Shown in pieces: positions 1 to 12,589 of a stretch of 64,000 bases of DNA (within the stretch, counting starts at the first letter, position 1; each line of letters starts with the position of its first letter). A model generated the notes under the pieces. It saw only the letters and a program-made list of their open reading frames with translations, was not told the origin of the DNA and did not search any database. Source of the DNA: Ascarosepion bandense (taxonomy: Eukaryota > Mollusca > Cephalopoda > Sepiida > Sepiidae). The position numbers and the translations under genes are program-made. The stretch covers positions 1,376,001-1,440,000 of the forward strand of contig JBBBDQ010000403.1 in NCBI GenBank assembly GCA_037127315.1. Direction: 5' to 3'.

Positions 1-219
1 TAATGATCAGATTTTGATAAAAATTTCAGGACCTATTCATAATTGACTGAAAATCAATTTTGAAATAATTATTTTTTAAAAATATCAGGAAAATTTTTTT
101 TTTTTCCCTATGTTACCCCCCACCAATTAATTTCCAGAAATGTCTAAAAATTCGACTTTGCTCCCCAGTAAACCTAATATAATTAAATTCAGGGGTCATT
201 AGGGAATGCTAATCAACTG

Positions 220-1000
220 TTTTTTTGAAAACTAACAAATTTAAAGTTAAATTAATCTGAGTTACGCACACATATTACTTATTTATAGCATCAAAATTTA
301 GAATAAAACTATTTCTTAAACACAGTGTGTTGATCTTTTTGAACTTCCTCATATATTTGATATGTGATGATAACTTGACAGATGTAAGATAAGTGTACAG
401 TGTCCAGAATTTACAAAATTAATGTACACATAGAAATTACCATACAAAAAATTTAAAATGCACAAAAAAAAAATTAAAAAATGATTTTAAAAATACAAAG
501 GCATGATGATTTGTATTAAACTTTTCAGTTTTCAATTGGTAATTATAGTCTTCACTAAATAACTTAATAACCTAATGCCAACAAATCTTTGAAGTATTTT
601 TATATTTTTGAAACTTTATAAATTATAATTTAAAAAAAAAATGAAAACTATTCTTTTAAAATTTCATTATTAATAAAAAAAAAAAAAAAAAAAAAAAAAA
701 AAGATACATTTTTACCAAGATTTTTTTTAATAATAATTTTTGAAAAATTCCATTCATTTGTGAATAAGTCATGAAAGTTTCATTAAAATCCAACAATTAT
801 TTGATTTTTGCAAGAATTTCCAAATTAATGCTTTTTTACTGAAATAAGTTCAGGTACGTAAAAATTACATTCTCCATTGTAAAACTCTTATAACAACTTG
901 GTCACCCGTTAATAAAATCAAAGCAAAATTTGTTTCACCAAAATTTCAAATATGTTAGAAAGGATTAAAAAATTTAAAAATAATAATAAAAAAAATGCTT
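220..1000. repeat. AT-rich segment duplicated at 4915-5900
   Basis: Matches 4915-5900 in the same order and orientation, including the shared block 'tttcttaaacacagtgtgtt' (about 312 and 5005), a 'caacaaatctttgaagtatt' block (about 579 and 5322) and 'tttgatttttgcaagaattt' (about 800 and 5730). Substitutions and indels are frequent, so the duplication is old. The first 220 bases of the window hold nothing I can name. Confidence 0.75.
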
Positions 1001-1795
1001 TGATATTTCCTCTTTATAATAACAAACATTTTTATGGAAATAGTTAATTTTTATTTATTTTAGCGCCTTTTTTCTTCATACTATGCTCTTTTTTTTCAGT
1101 GGTTTAGTGGAAGCTACTAGTCCAAACTATAGTTTGTTTAATTAATTGTAGTACTAAACAGTAAACAGCAGGGCTCCAGACGACTAAGTTGTTACTTTTT
1201 TTTGGGGGGGGGGGTGAATTAACGGAAAAAAATCAGTTCTATTTAGTTTTGAATGTTTCTTCTAGGTGCTAAAAAAAGAACTTAAGGTTTTGGTACTTAG
1301 GATTATTTGAAGGAGTTTTTGGTGCTCATTGCTCTAATCTATCCCCAGTAATGTACTGGTAAGTTTTGTTTTTGATGACAACAAATCATTTGAAGAAAAT
1401 GAATTTATTTAAGCTGGGAATTAGTTAGAACCAACTTATTTTTTTTTTCCTCTGGAAAAGGGGACAGGGAAAAACTTTCTTTGAAACAACTGAAGCTATC
1501 TAACCTCTCACCTTGTACCACATCCGGTATAATTCATTTCACTGACCTTCTCACAAAGTTAAATTGTTCAGTTTCCAAGAAAGCAGAAGGAGGTAAATTT
1601 CCTCATGATATTTTGAGTGGAAATTTTAGGTTCAAAATAAAACAAAGCTACTTTCTGCCATTTAGCTGAGAACCTATATATATTGTTTTTTATTATGGAA
1701 AAATTGAAATGTGTTTCTGGGACACATGGATACAATTTTCTTGTGTCCCTTTATATTTTTATGCATCAAGAATACAGGACGCGTACCTATCAGCT

Positions 1796-1842
1796 TGTGT
1801 GTGTGTGTGTGTATATATATATATACATACACACACACACAC
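1796..1842. repeat. Palindromic microsatellite (TG)n(TA)n(CA)n
   Basis: Runs TG then TA then CA, so the whole tract is its own reverse complement and can form a cruciform. Confidence 0.9.
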
Positions 1843-2826
1843 GCTATGTATCTAGGACTCAACATTGCCTCAGAGATGCTTTTGAACTCTATCAAACCTG
1901 GAAAGTTAGGTCTGGACAGCTCCTGCCCATATATGACAACAGTACTTAATTTTCAGCCTGATCTGACTCTTATAAAAGTAGAGGATAGCATGAGTAAGTC
2001 AGGTACTTACTGGAGTGGTATAAGGAGCTGATCATTTTACCTGCTTCTTTTAACAGTGGATTGTACATAAGAATTCCACTTGAGGTCTATTGTGAGTGAG
2101 CCTGAGGCCCAATGTCCTCTCAAGACAAGGAGCCTTCTCAAGAGGACATCTGTTCATCGTGACTGGTGGTAGTTATGGGATGTAACCAGTTTAATTTTGG
2201 AGGCATTAAATCTAACCAGCCAGTTTTCCCTTCCACTGGGAAGTTAGTGTTAGATCAGAGGAGAGATCAATCCCTGATCATGATTTTTGGAGGTGCACCC
2301 ATATATTGTATCATTAGCATGATGTTTACAAATGATCAGAGTATATTTTTAGGTAGATCATTTCTGTAAATCTGAAATAGGGTTGGTTCAAGAAGTGACA
2401 CCTGAGGGACACATGTGTAGGCTACCAGGGTCTCAAAGGATTCTGGGATTTACCTGTTAGAAAGGATTTTCTAATAGAGAAAACTCTTCCAGTGATTCCA
2501 TATCCGGTTAGCTTGTGAAGTAAACCTTTGTGCTACATCTTGTCAAATTTAGGCGGTTGTATTTTATAATGGGCGAGTAGCCCATGATTGTTAACTCCTG
2601 CAAATGGATTGAGATATTGATTCTCATTTAGACTGAAGAAGAGTTGGAACATAACCCCCCCCCCCCTTACATTGGTGTTACCTGGGATCTCTTTAAATTT
2701 TGTGAATGACTTGAAGCATAAGACTGACAGTTATGCAGTGTTCATTCACACTATCTATATCTAGTAAAGATACTTAATCTCTGATATTGAACACTTTCCT
2801 TTAGAAATATAGTTATTGCAGAACAT

Positions 2827-2899
<73 letters not shown>

Positions 2900-2902
2900 A
2901 TA
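2827..2902. repeat. Microsatellite (TG)n(TA)n(TG)n
   Basis: About 22 TA units flanked by TG units on both sides. Confidence 0.95.
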
Positions 2903-3048
2903 TTCGTGATTACCAGAGGTCAGTTATGAAATCTGAATTCAAATGCCAACTTTATAGTAGCAAACTAGGCAATAAAAATATTTCCAATGCTTTGTTTGTG
3001 TTATATTTTCAATAAATTTTTCCCACAAAAAAGTTTTAATTGACAGTA

Positions 3049-3081
3049 CAATTTTTCATTCCTGCCAGGAATGAAAAATTG
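3049..3081. repeat. Short perfect hairpin
   Basis: Arms caatttttcattcct and its exact reverse complement, separated by gcc. No T-run or gene end next to it, so no terminator role is claimed. Confidence 0.8.
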
Positions 3082-4339
3082 AATGAAAGCCAGGTACCAC
3101 TTATTTTTGTTAAAAACAAAAAATTAATTTTTGCAGCCTTAATGGTAAGATAACCAGAATGAGACACAATTATGCATTTGATATTATCTAGTATCTAAAA
3201 TTCATATAATATCCACAATATAAGTCTTTCTGATTGTTTAATGATCTTAAATCTTAGTTTTAAAGTAATTCTCTTGGAAATTGTTTTTGTTATTTCATTT
3301 TTATGGGCTCATTGAAGAAATTGTCAATTTCTGTCATGTCCACTATTTGGTAACTAACTATTGAATACAAATGATTGCTCCCAAACATTTACCTGTATCC
3401 TATAAGGACAGATACACACCTTTACTACTTCTCGACCTATTCTCCATTAGATCAGTCAAGGATATTTTAGGCTCATCGTCATTATCATCACCAGTCCCAT
3501 GACCAGGTGTGGTTGTTGGGTCATTAAGCACCTGGGCATGTTTCTGTATTGTTTGCGTGCCAGGCAGTCTCTGTGAATGATCTTCCAGTCTATGTTATGT
3601 CGTCAGCCCTTCTATCATTTTTTCCCCCCCAAAACCTTGTATATTTGCTGGCACTTTACATGTCCCTACCGTTTAGACTTTCTTTTCTTAATATTAAATA
3701 TAAAATCTTTCAATGAGCTTTCTGGTTTGATGACCTCTCATACTGTGTCATTTGCAGTGCAATCTGAATAGGATATGCTTAGGAATGCTTGTATTCTCTG
3801 CTGTTATTGTCTAAGATTTGTAGACATACAGAAAGATTGAGAAGGCCATTGCATGCAACAGTAAATTTGATCTCCAGGCAGTTTGTTATTTTATTTTATT
3901 TTTTTAAGCTTTGTGACAGCTGTCACTGTTAGGCTACTGTATCTTAATTTGACCAACTTGAAATTTTTGAAGATCAAAGTTGACTGGAAAGCAAGAAGCT
4001 GGAAGAAAGCTTCATGTGCTAGAGAAGAAACTTATGGTTGCATCTAGCCATTTTAACTGTAAAATGATGAAACTTTGCTGCCAAATTGGTACTGCACTTA
4101 AATTCATAACATCTAGGTACCATAGAAGAAAGTTCATCAGGACAATTACCACGAAAATATTTATAGAAAAGGTCGAGGGTGGTGGGAAAGTGACTGAAGC
4201 TGAGATGTCAGGGCAAATAGCATCGCAAATTTTGCTTTGTATTTTGTCAAGAATATAGAAGCACCAAACCAGATGTGGCATCTGTAAATTTTCTGAAGTT
4301 GTATTTTAAATAAAATAAAATCAAGAAATAGTTTAAAAA

Positions 4340-4660
4340 TTTAAAAAAAAAAAAATAATAATAGATGCTTTACATTCCCCAATGTGTTTATATAATAAAA
4401 TCAATTTTCACAACAAAAGAAAACAATTTTTACCAAGATTTTTTTTAAAGTATTAATTTCAAAAATAATTTCATTTGTGTATAAGTCCTGAAAATTTAAT
4501 TAAAATTCAACGATTATTTGATTTTTGCAAGAATTTCCAAATTGTGTTTGTCACCAGAAAAAAACTCTCAGTTTATTGAATCTATTGATATTTCTGAAAG
4601 ATTGAAAAAAATTGGATTTATTAAACTAAGGATTACACTTGGACTTGGAAATATTTTCAG
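4340..4660. repeat. Second partial copy of the AT-rich repeat
   Basis: Matches 5560-5890 closely (shared 'atgctttacattcccca' then 'gtgtttatataataaaatca') and more loosely 710-1000. Three related blocks therefore lie in the first 6 kb. Confidence 0.75.
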
Positions 4661-4914
4661 TTGTAAGATGTCTTCATGAATGTATCATCTGAAATTGAAA
4701 AATATGACTGTACTGCTTTCCAATATACATCCTTGCAGACAGCCAGATAAATGTTTTACAGCAATCAAAACTCTGAAAACAAACTCCTATTCACTCACAG
4801 ATTTATTGAGAGCTAAAAGGGGTAAAACTACAAAAAAGAAATGCAAAATTGAGACACGTTAGAATAACCAAAAGGGTGGGGGGGTTAAAAGGAAGTGATG
4901 GGGGACTCTGTTTT

Positions 4915-5900
4915 AAAAAATCTGTGACAAGTTATTTTTGGAAAATTAACAAATTTAATCTAATTTACACAAGTATTACTTATTTATAGCATGAATAAAA
5001 CTATTTCTTAAACACAGTGTGTTGATCTGACTTTTCCCTGCATTTTTGACATGTGATGACAGCCAGACAGATACAAGATAAGTGTATGGCCACTTGACAA
5101 ATTTGTCCAAATTTTTTTTCTGTAAGGGGAAGAAACCATGAAACGCATGACCTTTTTAATGTATGCATCGAAATTACTATAGAAAAAAAAAACTTACAAA
5201 TTCACAAAAAAATTTTTTTAAAATTGAACATTATTTTTAAAATATGAAGACACGACAATTTGTATTAAATTTTTCAATTTTTGATTAAAAAAATATTGTG
5301 TTCACTTAGTATCTTAATAGCCAACAAATCTTTGAAGTATTTTTAAGATATTTTGGCAACTTTATAATTTACAAACAAGTGAAAACACTTAAAATTTCAT
5401 CATTAATCAAAAACAATTTTCTTCGGTTTATGTCCTTAATATACATTATTTATTAAAGCAATTAAGTTTATCAAGTAAAATTAAATGTCATAGTTTTTTC
5501 AATGCATTTTTTACTTTACTATTAAGTGCAGATTTTCAGAAATAAATTCAAAATGTATAAAAATAATAATAGATGCTTTACATTCCCCAGTGTGTTTATA
5601 TAATAAAATCAATTTTCACAAAAAACAATTTTTACCAAGAATTTTTTTTTTTTTTTAAGAATTAATTTCAAAAATAATTTCATTTGTGTATAAGTACTGA
5701 AAATTTAATTAAATTTCAACAACTATTTGATTTTTGCAAGAATTTCCAAATTGTGTTTGTCATCAGAAAAAAAATGCGTTATGTAATATTACATAATTCA
5801 TTGTAAACTCTTGTAAGGATTTAGTTACTCACAAACAAAAATCAAAGTTTTTTTACCAAAATTTCAAATGTGTTGGAAAGGATTAAGAAAATTGTTAAAA
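4915..5900. repeat. Second copy of the duplicated AT-rich segment
   Basis: Partner of 220-1000; see there for the shared blocks. It ends against the T-rich start of a SINE at about 5903. Confidence 0.75.
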
Positions 5901-5902
5901 TA

Positions 5903-6234
5903 ATTTTTTTTTATTTTTTTTTATTTTTTTTATAATCGTATCACCCCGAGCAAGGCGGTAATGCCACTGATGTGCAGGGGGCTACGTAATAGTGAAAAGA
6001 TCGGAAAAGAGCCGGAAACCACATCCTAAACAGGGAACAAGAGACAAGCCTCTTAACCTATTCAATAGATGAGGGTGGAGTGTGAACCGGGCGATAGCTA
6101 GATCTATCTACTCCAATTGAGAAAAAAAAAAGTGAGAAGATTGGAAAAGAGAAAACCGGAAACCGCATCCTAAACAGGAAACAAGGGATGAGCCTCTTCA
6201 CCTGTTCAATAGACATGGGTGGAGTGTGAACCAG
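5903..6234 (-). mobile_element. SINE with LINE-like tail, head-to-tail dimer
   Basis: On the minus strand a unit of about 190 bp reads from a 5' part with a B-box-like ggttcacactcc, through 'cctgtttaggatgtggtttc' and a 'cttttccaatcttttcac' block, to 'gccttgctcggggtgatacg' and an A tail (T run on +). A second, tail-less partial unit follows at 6121-6234, separated by an A run. Related copies lie at 24638, 44934 and 61440. The tail matches the 3' end of the LINE at 41939-43429. Confidence 0.8.
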
Positions 6235-6799
6235 GAATTAAAAAATACTTTGATCTTCCCTCCTAATAATAACTTTAGATAATTACCAAAAATTACCTGA
6301 TCATCTGATATTAAAACTTTCAATACTTACTCAGGTTTTCATTATTTTGAATTATGGAATGAAAAAGGTTTGAAATGTTTGAATATAGATGTCCCAAATT
6401 TTCAAAAAAATCTCTATTAATCAACCCTTACTTGGCTATTTTTGCTTAGGTTTTTAGAAAGACAAAACCTTGGAGACATTAAATGAAAACAGATGCAAAT
6501 TTACAGAAAACTAAGATATTTAACTTTTAAAATAATTTTCTTTATTTTTATTGGATTTTTTTATTACATGATCTTTTGACATTTGAAAATTATTTTGAAA
6601 TGGTTGACTATTTTCTTTGTTTAAACATTGCTTTTTTTTTTCTTTCTTTTTTCTTTTTTTTTTTTTTTTTTTTAAATAATTAAAAAGTATTTTTAGTCAA
6701 ATAGGCAGAAATAAATTTAATAAGTTTTTTTTTTAACCACACATTCTCAAAATAATTTACACTCATTGACAAAGCATAAAGGTGTATACTATTTATGTT

Positions 6800-7350
6800 T
6801 TAGACAGCAAGAGACACTCAACCTACCCATCTGTTTGCATGCAGATTGTTCATCACTGAGAAACATCTGGCAAAATCTTCCTTTAGATAGCTCCTTGTAA
6901 GGTCACTTGCATGGCTGAAGTAAATCTATTCATAAAAAAAAAAATCAAATCTGCCACAGAAGACCCATCTAAAAAGTTGTCTTTCTCACATGGACAGAAA
7001 ACAAGTTAGCAAGTCTGAGCCAATACTTTGAGGCTGAGAAGAAAAAATGGGCAGGAAGAAGCAGCTGGACAAAAATCCATGTTTATGAAAATTAAAGACC
7101 AAAAAAAAAAAGCTTGAAAGTTGTACACAAGATTTGCTCAAGTCAGCTGACAGCTATGTGGTGAAAGCTATGCAGAACTTCACACTTATCACAAAGACCA
7201 ATGTCATATGAAGATTTCCGAGGACAAGTCCATAGAGGTATCCAAATTGGAAGTGAAACTGAATGCTAAACTAGATTATCTAAAAAAAATGTTAACATCA
7301 TTTTGTTCTGTGGCATGTGCAATGAAAGTCATAAGTAGTAGAGATAGCTA
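6800..7350 (+). pseudogene. Possible degenerate retrocopy of unknown origin
   Basis: Less AT-rich than its flanks. From 6912 it reads MAEVNLFIKKKIKSATEDP and on to a stop after about 33 codons; later frames read FEAEKKKWAGRSSW and EDKSIEVSKLEVKLNAKL with stops and shifts between. The Lys/Glu-rich pieces look protein-derived, but I do not recognise a family. It could equally be part of an unlisted repeat. Confidence 0.25.
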
Positions 7351-7805
7351 AAATGAAGTCTTTGTGTAAATATCTATTTGTAGTTCTGGTCATTAAAAAC
7401 CATTATACTTAGCAAGAAATGTGCAGCAGTCAAAATTTTTTGTTAGATTCACTAACCATAAGTCATCTAATAACTGAAATTGTAGCAGTAAGAATTAAAG
7501 TGTGTAATTAAAAATTTTCAAATTGAAGAAAACTCCAAACTGTAGTGTTACATAAAATGTGTAGCTAACCAAGTCTGCATTCAGCTGTGTTTTTAGCCTT
7601 TAATACTTTGATTTCTTTACTGCTTTCAACTGATCCATGTGACATGAACTATTGAAACCAGCTGTAGTTTTTTTTTTTTTTAACATTGTATCTGTCAAAC
7701 TATTAAAAGACAAATTGAGATGCATTTTTTTTTTTTTTAAACTGATATGTTAGTTTCACTCCTTAAAATTTCTTAACATCGGCTTAGAAAAGTCCCTTTT
7801 TTTGT

Positions 7806-8135
7806 GTGTGCGTGAACCCTGTACATATACTTGCTTTCCTGATGGCTATAACTTCCAAGAATTTAAATGCAAAGTCAATTCCCATCTCTTATCCACTTAA
7901 CTCTAGCCCTTTCCATATCACCCCGTGTATCTTGTTTTTTTTTTCCCTTTCTCTCTACCTTTGTAACTGTCTTCATTCCTGTGTTCATATTTTTCTCTTG
8001 CTCTTTCTCTTTCTCCTCCTGTAGCTGGTTCATTTTTGTATTCACTCTTTTTCTGTTTAAAACTTTAACTCTCTTATGTAGCTTCCTGTGTGGTACCACC
8101 TTGCTTAGGGAGAGATGATTAAAAAAAAAAAAAAA
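7806..8135 (+). mobile_element. 5'-truncated LINE 3' end
   Basis: In frame from about 7838 it reads [20 protein letters not shown] then ST and a stop. This is the C terminus of the LINE at 42133-43440 ([20 protein letters not shown]). A pyrimidine-rich 3' UTR follows, then the family tail 'ccttgcttagggagagatga' and an A run at 8119-8135. Roughly 330 bp survive, a typical 5'-truncated insertion, in the intron just before the first visible lamin exon. Confidence 0.8.
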
Positions 8136-8521
8136 ATGCTTAGAGAAAAGGATTAAGTTATATACTGGTGATGTTATCGTTTTGGGGGGTAAAAATTTGG
8201 AGGATAGGAAAGGAACTGTATGTCTTGATCTTTTGGTTTGTGTATGTCAGTTCTAGTAATTACTAAGGACTAAACAGGAAGTGGTCAAAATGGTGACTCA
8301 TCTAAAATGTACCTAAATTAAAACCAGGGATCATACAATGGGGAAATAAAACAGATGTTGTACCGTGGTAACAGAACAGTAATATTTTATAACATTTATT
8401 GATTGTAATGTAGTATCTCTTTTTTTCTTTTATCATGAGATATTAATACATTTCTATTCAAAACAGGCTTATGAAAATATAGCTTTTTGCTAGATCTTAA
8501 TTTATGTAACTATTTCAGTTT

Positions 8522-8567
<46 letters not shown>

Positions 8568-8579
8568 CTGCCTTCCCAG

Positions 8580-8712
8580 GTATAACCGCAAGGACCGAGA
8601 ACTAGCAAGCGCCCAGAAGAAATTGGCTGATCTGGAGAGTTTAGTGAATGACCTTCAGGCCAAACTTGCTGATGCTGAGAATGCCAAAAAGCATCTTGAG
8701 AGTCAGAATGCA
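8580..8712 (+). CDS. Lamin exon: coil 1B, first part
   Basis: 133 nt; the first base completes a codon from an upstream exon outside the window, then 44 codons follow, starting [19 protein letters not shown]. The heptad pattern and the alignment with the 'KKEGDL..AQARLKDLEALL' area of human lamin A place it in early coil 1B. The acceptor follows a run of about 44 T (8525-8567) and CTGCCTTCCCAG; the donor is GTGAGT. It ends in phase 0, matching the next exon. Confidence 0.93.
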
Positions 8713-11700
8713 GTGAGTTTGTACAGACTTAATAATGCCAAAAACATTAGCATTGATCATTTTAATCTTTTTTAACACTAAAAAAAACATTGCTAAATCA
8801 TGTAACAACTATTATCTTTTCATAAAATGATCACATAATATACAAGGTAATATTGTAAATTATTAAAAACATTAATTAGGCAAATGTATTAACGATTTAA
8901 AATTGGGCTTCTTTTCATTTCTTTGAACTTTTGGCATGCTTTTTAAAATAAGTTGGGCTAACTTGAGTTACTCTTAATAAAAAATTTATTTACATTGGAC
9001 TAACTTTGGTAGAGCATTGTACATGATTGCATTTTAATTTGCTTTTTAAATGCCAATTTTGATGGATATTTTCATTTGTTTTGTAGACCCTCCAAACAGA
9101 TCTTGCTTCTTTGGAGCGTCAACTTGCCACTGCTCGGAAGCAGCTGGAAGATGAAACACTGCTTAGGGTGGATCTAGAGAACCGTTTGCAAAGTTTCAAG
9201 GAGGACATGGCCTTCAAGTCACAAGTCTTTGAGCGGGTAAAATATTTTATTTTAACTTTTATTACTTCCATCTAATACACACACGTTCACACTCTAAAAC
9301 TTAGTTTATAAATTTTTAGTTTGAAATTCTAAATAAAACCTATGCGTCTAGATTTTATTTCTTATTTTTGTCTGATGACTTTAAGTAAATGAATCCTTTT
9401 AGTTTTTTAAAGAAAACAATCCGTTATCAGGCCTTATTGGATGCTAAAACTAATGCCAAAGGTTTCAGTTTTATACTATGTAACAACGAATGTATTTATC
9501 TGCAATCCACTTCTGGCCAATCGTTTGACATGTCTATTTCTTTTACGTTTTCTATTGTCACCCCCCCCCCCCCCACACACACACACTTTTTTCATTCTGT
9601 GCATTTTCTCACTTCCTTTTTGTTAAGCCCAGACATCACATGATCCTTATGTGTATCTATCTATATTTCACCTCCTACCAAATTTTGGGTCTATTTCTCT
9701 CTGGGCCGTTATCATCGGCTCTCTACTCTTAGCTTTTTCTTTCTCTCCTGTCTTCTTTGCTCTTTATTTCCACTTTTTTATTTTTTTATTTTTTATTTTC
9801 TTTCTGTTCCTTTTATTTTATCTATCACACTCTTTTTCCTATGTATCTCTCTCTTTTTCGATTTCCTTTTTTGTTTTTCTATCTTTTCTATCGTCTTTAC
9901 CTTGTACAAAAAAATTTTTTTTTTCAAAAAATAAAGGGGAAGTGAGATTTTTTAATCCTTTTTCAAAAATAACGTTTAGTACCATCATTAACTACCTGAT
10001 GAGACATTGTTTTTTCCATGTCGAAACAAAATGTACCCTTTTGTAGTAATTTATAATATGTACATGTTCTAAACTATAGCTTATATATATAAGTTTGTCA
10101 CTTAGCTGATTGCTGTTACCTTTAGCATCCAGACTCCAGATTTTCGTAGGCAAATGTTTACGTCACTCTTCTTCGGGTCAGCAGTTTAAGTGGATGGGCA
10201 GGTTCTGGATTCTGTTATGCTGAAGGTAACATTAATCAGCTAAGTAACAAAATTTTACTTCTGTAAATTCTATTAATGCTCTATCTTTGATATCGAGCAC
10301 TTTATTATGTAGAGTGAACATTGACATCAACACCTAGTGACAATGGTCTATTTTTTTAATGATTATACACTGTCATCAAGCTTGAAACAGGCTGTCGGCA
10401 CTGGCTGTTGACTTAAATATCTACTTTTATATTTAACCCATAAATATAACATGCCTTAAAATTATGTTTTATTATATGAGAAAATAGGCAAAAAATAAAT
10501 AGTGACACAGAAAATTAAGAGCAATTAGAAAATCAATAATGAAAACAAATCCTGGTATAAACTAATATTTTAAACATACGCACCGTAATGGGGGCGCTAG
10601 AGGGTGTCATCAGTGATGTCATCGCAAGGATCACTAGGGGGTTTCGGGTCTTTCAACATCATACCCCTCCCCCTTCCTTACCGCGCCGGCCCACCTTCGA
10701 TAAGCGCTTTCAGACACTGGAAAATTAAGTTTAGGCCCGGTATGAAACCCTGCAAATGCTTCTGATCGGCGACAGCCAGAGCCACTTTCCATTTAGAGGC
10801 GAACCGCACATGAGCTCATCTGAAACATTAATTTAGACTCAGAATTTCAGGGAATTTTAGCTAACAATTTGGGATCCAGGCACTCTCTCTTTTGATCCAT
10901 AACCAATTAGCTGTTCTTTCCGCTGTTTCGGTTATGGACTTGAGTGCTTTTCTTTTTTTTTACTCCCAATATCTGTTAAGGCTTTGCATAGGGACCTTGC
11001 TGCAAATCCTCTAGTCCCCACTTCTATACGAGTGCAGCTAGCCCTCCAGCCCTTAACCCTGCAACTCTCCATACTCTAGAATACCCAGACTTTATTGTCT
11101 ACCTAAAACTCACAAAGCAGTCATTCTGATGTGCAAATACGCGCAAATACCCTTGGGAAAGGTATTAATCCGTCTTTTCCTTCCTTCCAGTTATGGGTTA
11201 AATAACAGGACAGATTGGGTTCTATAGCCTTGGCTGGCAACCAGTCTACCACAGAAAGCAATGGCAACCTACTGCGGGATAATTTTCTGCCCAGTCAGTC
11301 ATGTCTCTTTCGAGACATGATCACCCAAGCATGTTTCACGTATGGCACTTAACTGACTGACTGACCAATCCATCTCCCTTCTCCAGCCATGGTCCAAATA
11401 ATAGAACATATTGGGCTCCACAGCCCTGGCTTGCAACCAGTCCACCACAGAAAGCAATGGGAATGGCAACCCACTGCGGGACAATCCTCCGCCGAGTCAG
11501 TCACATCTCCTTCAAGACACGACCGCCCAAAGCGTGCATCATGCATGGCACTTAACTGACTGACCACACCATAGTACGTATATCTGCCCAGCCTTAGGAG
11601 TGAAAATAAACAATGATGTCACCATATCTACTACAACAGGATTCAGGGCACTTGGAATTTATAGTTCTTAATATTTACGTCTTGTGAAATTCATTAGAAA

Positions 11701-12544
11701 TATTTTAAACTCCTCCAATACCCTAATTATTTCATATTGAGCATAAAACAAAGCTCATAAGATTTTTCAAAATAAAAGAATGAATCATTCCAGCAAATCC
11801 AGTGAATTGAAGATATATTACTCTACCAACTCTATACCAACTACAATTGAAAAGAATTTAGTTTAACATAACATTTGCTACTACTTCCTAAAGAATAAGA
11901 AATATACAAAACAAAACAAGCTAAATTTTGAAGGAAGAACTTATTCTATCACCTGTAATGATTGTGACAAGAAATGCATAGAAAAAAATTTTGAATTTAA
12001 ATAAAAGATGATATGAACATAAGAGAACTCTTTTATAAAACATCTATGATGTATTAGTTTAAGCAAAATGAGTATGACAATAATTTCAATTTTAAAACCC
12101 GATACTTTATTTAAGAGAATACCATTTGTAAATGGGGATAAGAGATGCTTTGATTGCTAGATCATCCACAGTAATGCATCCAGGTTCTTGTAATCTTCCA
12201 TTTTTCATAATGTATTATTACAATGTGGGATATACGCTCTCACACCCTGATTGAGCACTCTAGAAGAAAAGGTAGACTTTGAAAAACAGTAGCCACTCTA
12301 GCGTGTACGCATCGCTCATTCAGTAAAAATGAATTTGAGCACTCTAGCTGTTGGGCGCGTAATATGATATGCGCAAAAAAAAAAAGACTGCCTTCTTCCA
12401 CCGAAAGCCCCATGGCCCAGGGGTAGAGTCACCGACTGATGCCAATTCGGTCGGGTTTCGAGCCTGGGTTATGTAGCAATCGGAGTCTAACCGTACTGAT
12501 GAGCTGTGATACAGCGAAACAGATCTGTCTGCAGATGACAAAAT

Positions 12545-12589
<45 letters not shown>

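Larger units (their letters stand above)
1000..4300. other. AT-rich non-coding stretch
   Basis: No supported gene. It holds microsatellites (1796-1842, 2827-2902), a hairpin with 9-bp arms at 2112-2149, a perfect 15-bp-arm hairpin at 3049-3081 and a weak 92-codon open frame at 3980-4258 with no recognisable domain. Presumably intron or 5' flank of the lamin gene. Confidence 0.5.

Noticed and set aside
1674..1949. Open frames on both strands around 1700-1950
   Set aside because: They are made by the TG/TA/CA microsatellite and have no domain.
3980..4281. Opposed 92- and 89-codon frames
   Set aside because: No recognisable domain, no splice or codon support; the frames mirror each other, as chance frames in low-stop DNA often do.
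9389..10046. Several F/L/S-rich frames
   Set aside because: Translations of pyrimidine-rich low-complexity intron DNA.
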